64,000 nucleotides of DNA from Treponema primitia ZAS-2. Its GTDB lineage: Bacteria > Spirochaetota > Spirochaetia > Treponematales > Breznakiellaceae. The stretch is taken from positions 3,844,001 to 3,908,000 of the forward strand of contig NC_015578.1 of the NCBI RefSeq assembly GCF_000214375.1, written 5' to 3'. Of this stretch, positions 60,910 through 64,000 are shown in pieces. A model generated the notes under the pieces. It had not been told where the DNA came from. It did not search any database and saw only the letters and a program-made list of their open reading frames with translations. Made by a program: the position numbers and the translations under genes. Numbering within the stretch: position 1 is the stretch's first letter; every line of letters begins with the position of its first letter.

Positions 60910-62082
60910 TTACGGTTGCAAGCTCGTTACGTAGACAAATTCTCCGGCTTCACTGATCCGGACCACTACGGCGTCTTTTTCAGGATCCCCCTGGACATTA
61001 AAGTTCATCTTACCGGTAATACCATCGTAGTTCCTCAGGGCAGCCATTGCGTCTTTTATGGCGTTCCGGTCTTTCTGGAGATCCCCGGAAAGGCCGGCGT
61101 TCTGGATCGCCTGAAGAACAATATTGACCGCGTCATAGGTCAGGGCCGCCACATCGTCGGGAATATAGCCGTAGCTGGCGTTGTATTCGTCGATAAATTC
61201 TTTGGTCTTGCCAACCGCGCCGGCGGCGGCATAGTGGGTGGTAAAGTAGTACCCCGCCACGGAACCCTTGCTCAGGGGTACCAAGTCTGCGGAACCCCAG
61301 GCATCGGCGCCCATGATGGGCTTATTCCAGCCCAGGTCCTTGGCTTGGGGAACGATCAGGGCGACAAAGTTGTAATACACCGGGAGGTACAGCATTTCTG
61401 CGCCGGAATTGACGATCCGGGTAAGCTGGGCAGAAAAATCCTGGTCCCGCTGGCCAAAGCTGTCAAAGACTACCACCGAGCCGGGACCGTTGGCCGCTTG
61501 CCAGCTATCCCGGTACAGCTCCGCCAAGGTCTTGGAATAGTCGTCTTCCAAATTGTAGAGGATAGCGGTCTTAGTTACATTAAACTGCTCCTTGGCAAAC
61601 TTCGCCGCCACCGGGGCCTGGAAGGGGTCCAGGAAACAGGCGCGGAAAACGTAGGGCCGGTTCAGGGTGGTGTCCGGGTTGGTGGACCAGGCGGAAATCA
61701 TGGGAGTGCGGTTGTCGTTGTTGACCTGTCCTGCGGGAATAGCCCGGCCGGAACCCTGGGGGCCCACCACTGCCAGGACCTTGTCCTGCTCAATTAAGCG
61801 CAGGGCTGCCTGAACCGCAGATTCCGCTTTAAGCTCGTTATCAACATAGATAAATTCCACCGGATACTTCTGACCTTTGACAGTAAGGCCGCCCTGGGCT
61901 TTAAGCGCTTTCAGCACAATATCCCCGGCATTTTTTGAACCTTCCCCAACCATGGGATTATCCCCAGTCAATGGAATGTTAAAACCGATTTTGATGGTCT
62001 GCTCCTTCTTGGAACAGCCGATGAACAGCGCCGTCGCTGCCAGGGCGATTAACAGAGCCCCTAAGAAACCTTTTCTTCTCAT
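60910..62082 (-). CDS. LivK-type substrate-binding lipoprotein (liv operon 2)
   Basis: 390 residues from ATG 62082 (GGAGG seven bases upstream). Lipobox LFIGC (Cys 23). IKIGFNIPLTGDNPMVGEGSKNAGDIVLKALKAQGG is the family's opening. Later VLAVVGPQGSGRAIPAGQVNN (ligand-contact loop) and YDAVNIVLQAIQNAG. First gene of the classic K-H-M-G-F order. Likely ligand is a branched-chain amino acid or relative, but residues cannot be assigned without modelling. Confidence 0.93.
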   Translation of the reverse strand: MRRKGFLGALLIALAATALFIGCSKKEQTIKIGFNIPLTGDNPMVGEGSKNAGDIVLKALKAQGGLTVKGQKYPVEFIYVDNELKAESAVQAALRLIEQDKVLAVVGPQGSGRAIPAGQVNNDNRTPMISAWSTNPDTTLNRPYVFRACFLDPFQAPVAAKFAKEQFNVTKTAILYNLEDDYSKTLAELYRDSWQAANGPGSVVVFDSFGQRDQDFSAQLTRIVNSGAEMLYLPVYYNFVALIVPQAKDLGWNKPIMGADAWGSADLVPLSKGSVAGYYFTTHYAAAGAVGKTKEFIDEYNASYGYIPDDVAALTYDAVNIVLQAIQNAGLSGDLQKDRNAIKDAMAALRNYDGITGKMNFNVQGDPEKDAVVVRISEAGEFVYVTSLQP

Positions 62083-62131
62083 TTTTTCCTCCATTTCTGC
62101 AACATTCACGTTTTATTCGTACTTGCAAGTA

Positions 62132-62160
62132 ACTATATTCATGTATGGGAAAATGATCAA
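62132..62160 (-). promoter_or_regulatory. Promoter of liv operon 2
   Basis: Minus strand TTGATC (62160-62155), 17-base spacer, TATAGT (62137-62132). A perfect 12-base palindrome TACTTGCAAGTA (62120-62131) lies immediately downstream, at the expected transcription start, and may be an operator. Confidence 0.65.
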
Positions 62161-62164
62161 GTAT

Positions 62165-62218
62165 TTTTATGCATCACTTGGCCAAAAAGCCATATTTTAT
62201 GCATTTTTTTGCCAAATA
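62165..62218. promoter_or_regulatory. Two direct repeats upstream of the liv operon 2 promoter
   Basis: TTTTATGCAT-N6-GCCAAA at 62165-62186 and again 30 bases on at 62195-62216. They lie just upstream of the -35 with about three-turn spacing, the usual arrangement of activator sites on one face of the helix. Confidence 0.6.
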
Positions 62219-62300
62219 TCCAAAAAAGCTACATAAATGTATTAAATATTTTGCTTTTTCTTTGAAATTTGACTATTTAGACCTTGCATATAATCAGACT

Positions 62301-62342
62301 TTATATGTAAACTTTATTGAAATTGAATATATATACATATAA
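62301..62342. promoter_or_regulatory. Inverted repeat upstream of the NitT-type transporter
   Basis: TTATATGTA (62301-62309) and TACATATAA (62334-62342), perfect nine-base arms 24 bases apart, in an AT-rich leader 51 bases before the ATPase gene. The stretch 62083-62392 has no gene and holds two divergent control regions. Confidence 0.45.
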
Positions 62343-62392
62343 GGTCTATATCCTTGAATAAAATTCCATCTATACAATAGGGGAGGAAAAGT

Positions 62393-63196
62393 ATGGAACA
62401 GGGACAAACCCCGTTTTGGCAGCTGGATGATCCGATTGAAATCTCTTTCAAAAACATCGGAATGACCTACCATGCCGCCGGGGGGCTGGATGTAAACGCC
62501 CTGGAGAGCTTTTCCCTTAAAATTAAAAAGGGGGAATTTGTATCCCTCCTGGGGCCCAGCGGCTGCGGAAAAACCACCCTCCTCAGAATTATCGCCGACC
62601 TGATCAAGCCTACGGTTGGAACGATCTATGTGGGGGGAGAACTGCCGGCGGATGCCCGGCTCAAGCAGAAGTACGGCATCATATTTCAAAACGCAGTGCT
62701 CTACGATTGGCGTACGGTCCGGAAAAACGTCAGGCTGCCCCTGGAAATTTTACGGGTCCCCAAAAAGGAACGGGAAGAGCGGGTGGACGAAATGCTGGAC
62801 CTGGTGGGACTTTCCGATTTCAGAAACCACTACCCCCACCAGCTTTCTGGGGGAATGCAGCAGCGGGTGTCCATAGCCCGGGCCTTCGCGGTAAACCCGG
62901 AGATTCTGTTAATGGATGAACCTTTTTCAGCCCTGGACGAATTTACCCGGGAAAAACTCCACGAGGACCTCCTTTCTATATGGAGGAAAACCAATAAAAC
63001 CGTGGTTTTCGTTACCCACAATATCGCAGAATCGGTGTTCCTCTCTGACCGGGTATGCGTGTTAAGCCCCCACCCGGGACGGCTCAGCGCGGTGATAGAC
63101 ATCGACCTTCCCCGGCCCCGGACAGCGGTGCTGCGGAACAGCCCGGGATTTAACAAGCTGATGGTAAAAATCAGAAACAGTTTCGAGGGCATATAA
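62393..63196 (+). CDS. NitT/TauT-type ABC ATPase
   Basis: 267 residues. ATPase of a nitrate/sulfonate/taurine-class importer (SsuB/TauB-like). Walker A GPSGCGKTTLLRIIA, Q-loop IIFQNAVLYDWRTVRKNVRLPL, signature LSGGMQQRVSIARAF, Walker B ILLMDEPFSALD, H-loop VTHNI. The YDWRTVRKNV stretch after the Q-loop is typical of this class. GGGGAGG lies about six bases before the start. Directly followed by its permease (no gap). Confidence 0.93.
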   Translation: MEQGQTPFWQLDDPIEISFKNIGMTYHAAGGLDVNALESFSLKIKKGEFVSLLGPSGCGKTTLLRIIADLIKPTVGTIYVGGELPADARLKQKYGIIFQNAVLYDWRTVRKNVRLPLEILRVPKKEREERVDEMLDLVGLSDFRNHYPHQLSGGMQQRVSIARAFAVNPEILLMDEPFSALDEFTREKLHEDLLSIWRKTNKTVVFVTHNIAESVFLSDRVCVLSPHPGRLSAVIDIDLPRPRTAVLRNSPGFNKLMVKIRNSFEGI

Positions 63197-64000
63197 ATGA
63201 AGGATAAGCTGTCGAAGTTTTTTGTAACCCTTACCTGGGTGATACTCATCTTTTTTGTCTGGGAATTTGCAGCCTTTATCCTTGATGAGATACTCCACGA
63301 CCGGATGGCCTCCCGCATCCTGCCTTATCCTGACAAAATCGTTTCCCAGATATTTGAGCGTTCAGCCCTGCTCACCCAGCACGCCTCCCTGACCCTTTCC
63401 CGGGCCTTCCTGGGCTTTATCATCGGCGCCGCAGTGGGGTTCTGTCTTGCCCTGATCATGAGCCTGGCAGGGCTGGTGGAACGGATGCTCTTCCCCTATC
63501 TCCTGGTCTCCCAGATGATCCCCATCCTGGGACTCGCCCCCATCCTGATCGGCATCATCGGCGATATCAGCAATACCCGGATTTTTATCGCCGCCTTTAT
63601 CACCTTCTTCCCCGTGGCAACCAATACCCTGGCGGGATTTAAAACCCCGGACCGTGAAAAAACAGATCTGATGTTTTCCTATGCGGCAAATAAATTTACC
63701 CTCTACACAAAACTGATGATCCCCGCCGCGATCCCCTACTTTTTTTCCGGGCTAAAGATCGCCGCGCCCATGGCTATTACCGCAGCAATACTGGTGGATA
63801 CCCTGGGCGGCGCCACCGGGCTTGGCTACCTCATCACCTATTCCCTTTACGGCGGGTTCCCCATCATGGTGTTCTGGTCCAGCGTATTGGTAAGCGCCGC
63901 CCTGGGGATACTCAGCTACTACGCCATTGTATTAATAGAAAAGATATGTATGCCCTATAAGTACCTGGAAAGCGCAGGGGCCCTGGGGCTTCTAAAGCAG
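63197..64000 (+). CDS. NitT/TauT-type ABC permease (3' end outside window)
   Basis: Begins at ATG 63197 directly after the ATPase stop and stays open to the window edge (268 codons). About six helices. First helix FFVTLTWVILIFFVWEFAAF, then LPYPDKIVSQIFERSALLTQHASLTLSRAFLGFIIG (family entry region) and the EAA-type loop DLMFSYAANKFTLYTKLMIPAAIPYFFSGLKIAAPMAITAAIL. GGATGLGYLITYSLYGGFPIMVFWSSVL follows. The family is usually ~250-270 residues, so only a short tail is missing. A binding protein may follow outside the window. Confidence 0.92.
   Translation, partial: MKDKLSKFFVTLTWVILIFFVWEFAAFILDEILHDRMASRILPYPDKIVSQIFERSALLTQHASLTLSRAFLGFIIGAAVGFCLALIMSLAGLVERMLFPYLLVSQMIPILGLAPILIGIIGDISNTRIFIAAFITFFPVATNTLAGFKTPDREKTDLMFSYAANKFTLYTKLMIPAAIPYFFSGLKIAAPMAITAAILVDTLGGATGLGYLITYSLYGGFPIMVFWSSVLVSAALGILSYYAIVLIEKICMPYKYLESAGALGLLKQ

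Noticed and set aside
60814-61797. Long plus-strand frame (327 codons) opposite livK of operon 2
   Set aside because: Antisense shadow of a clear binding-protein gene; starts inside the intergenic repeat and shows no family signature.
62165-62218. Sigma-54-like elements upstream of liv operon 2 (TGGC...TGCA on the minus strand)
   Set aside because: The GG-to-GC spacing is one base short in both copies and a sigma-70-type promoter lies closer to the gene; kept only as direct repeats.

Overview
The window looks like chromosome from a free-living or gut-associated spirochaete, most probably a Treponema of the termite-gut type. This rests on an archaeal/eukaryal-type phenylalanyl-tRNA synthetase (pheS and pheT, far apart), a cyclophilin-FKBP double isomerase lipoprotein, many lipoprotein-type binding proteins, and moderately GC-rich DNA broken by AT-rich cassettes. 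The assignment comes from gene content only; no rRNA or tRNA gene is present to settle it.

Layout. 1-11.3 kb: housekeeping and envelope genes (AI-2E-type permease, Sua5, CorA, a PTS IIA protein, a HEAT-repeat exported protein with a lipoprotein, a GH5 glycosidase, a lytic transglycosylase, a YciO-like protein, PheT). 11.6-23.0 kb: one long plus-strand operon with a complete Dpp/Opp-type ABC importer, a UroD/MtaA-like protein, a C45 Ntn-hydrolase, a degenerate M24 (creatinase/prolidase-fold) protein, and a TorD chaperone domain fused in frame to a DmsA-like molybdoenzyme. It is preceded by a good promoter and a possible leader terminator. 23.1-32.9 kb: a cellobiose/chitobiose-class PTS operon (IIA, IIB, IIC, phosphatase, 6-phospho-beta-glucosidase, NagB-like protein) on the minus strand, a divergent LevR-type sigma-54 activator, then HPr and enzyme I. 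Both PTS units carry near-perfect sigma-54 promoters that share an extended motif. 33.0-38.7 kb: an AT-rich SGNH hydrolase with a heptanucleotide repeat array, D-serine dehydratase, PheS, an exported protein of unknown function and a HigBA toxin-antitoxin pair. 38.8-48.7 kb: TrpB2, rhomboid protease, diguanylate cyclase, Dus, TatD, a NarL-type response regulator, the double isomerase and the recR-ybaB-dnaX cluster. 48.7-49.4 kb: five tandem 102-bp structured repeats next to the SRP RNA gene. 49.5-62.1 kb: a carboxylesterase and two complete, differently ordered branched-chain amino-acid-type (Liv) ABC operons separated by VapBC and a nitroreductase. 62.4-64.0 kb: start of a NitT/TauT-type ABC transporter, cut by the window end.

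How the genes work together. The sigma-54 region forms a self-contained sugar-uptake regulon: the LevR-like protein senses PTS phosphorylation through its own PRD, IIA and IIB domains and should drive both the sugar-specific operon and the general PTS proteins. The dpp-to-molybdoenzyme operon looks like uptake plus intracellular processing of a peptide-like or N-/S-substituted compound. Its last gene is the most unusual item in the window, because a maturation chaperone is built into its own enzyme and no electron-transfer subunit, membrane anchor or Tat signal is visible.

A recurrent feature is a promoter -10 element only 5-9 bases from a start codon that has no Shine-Dalgarno sequence (PPIase, dnaX, higB, GH5, LevR-like regulator, pheT, PTS IIA). 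This suggests leaderless mRNAs.
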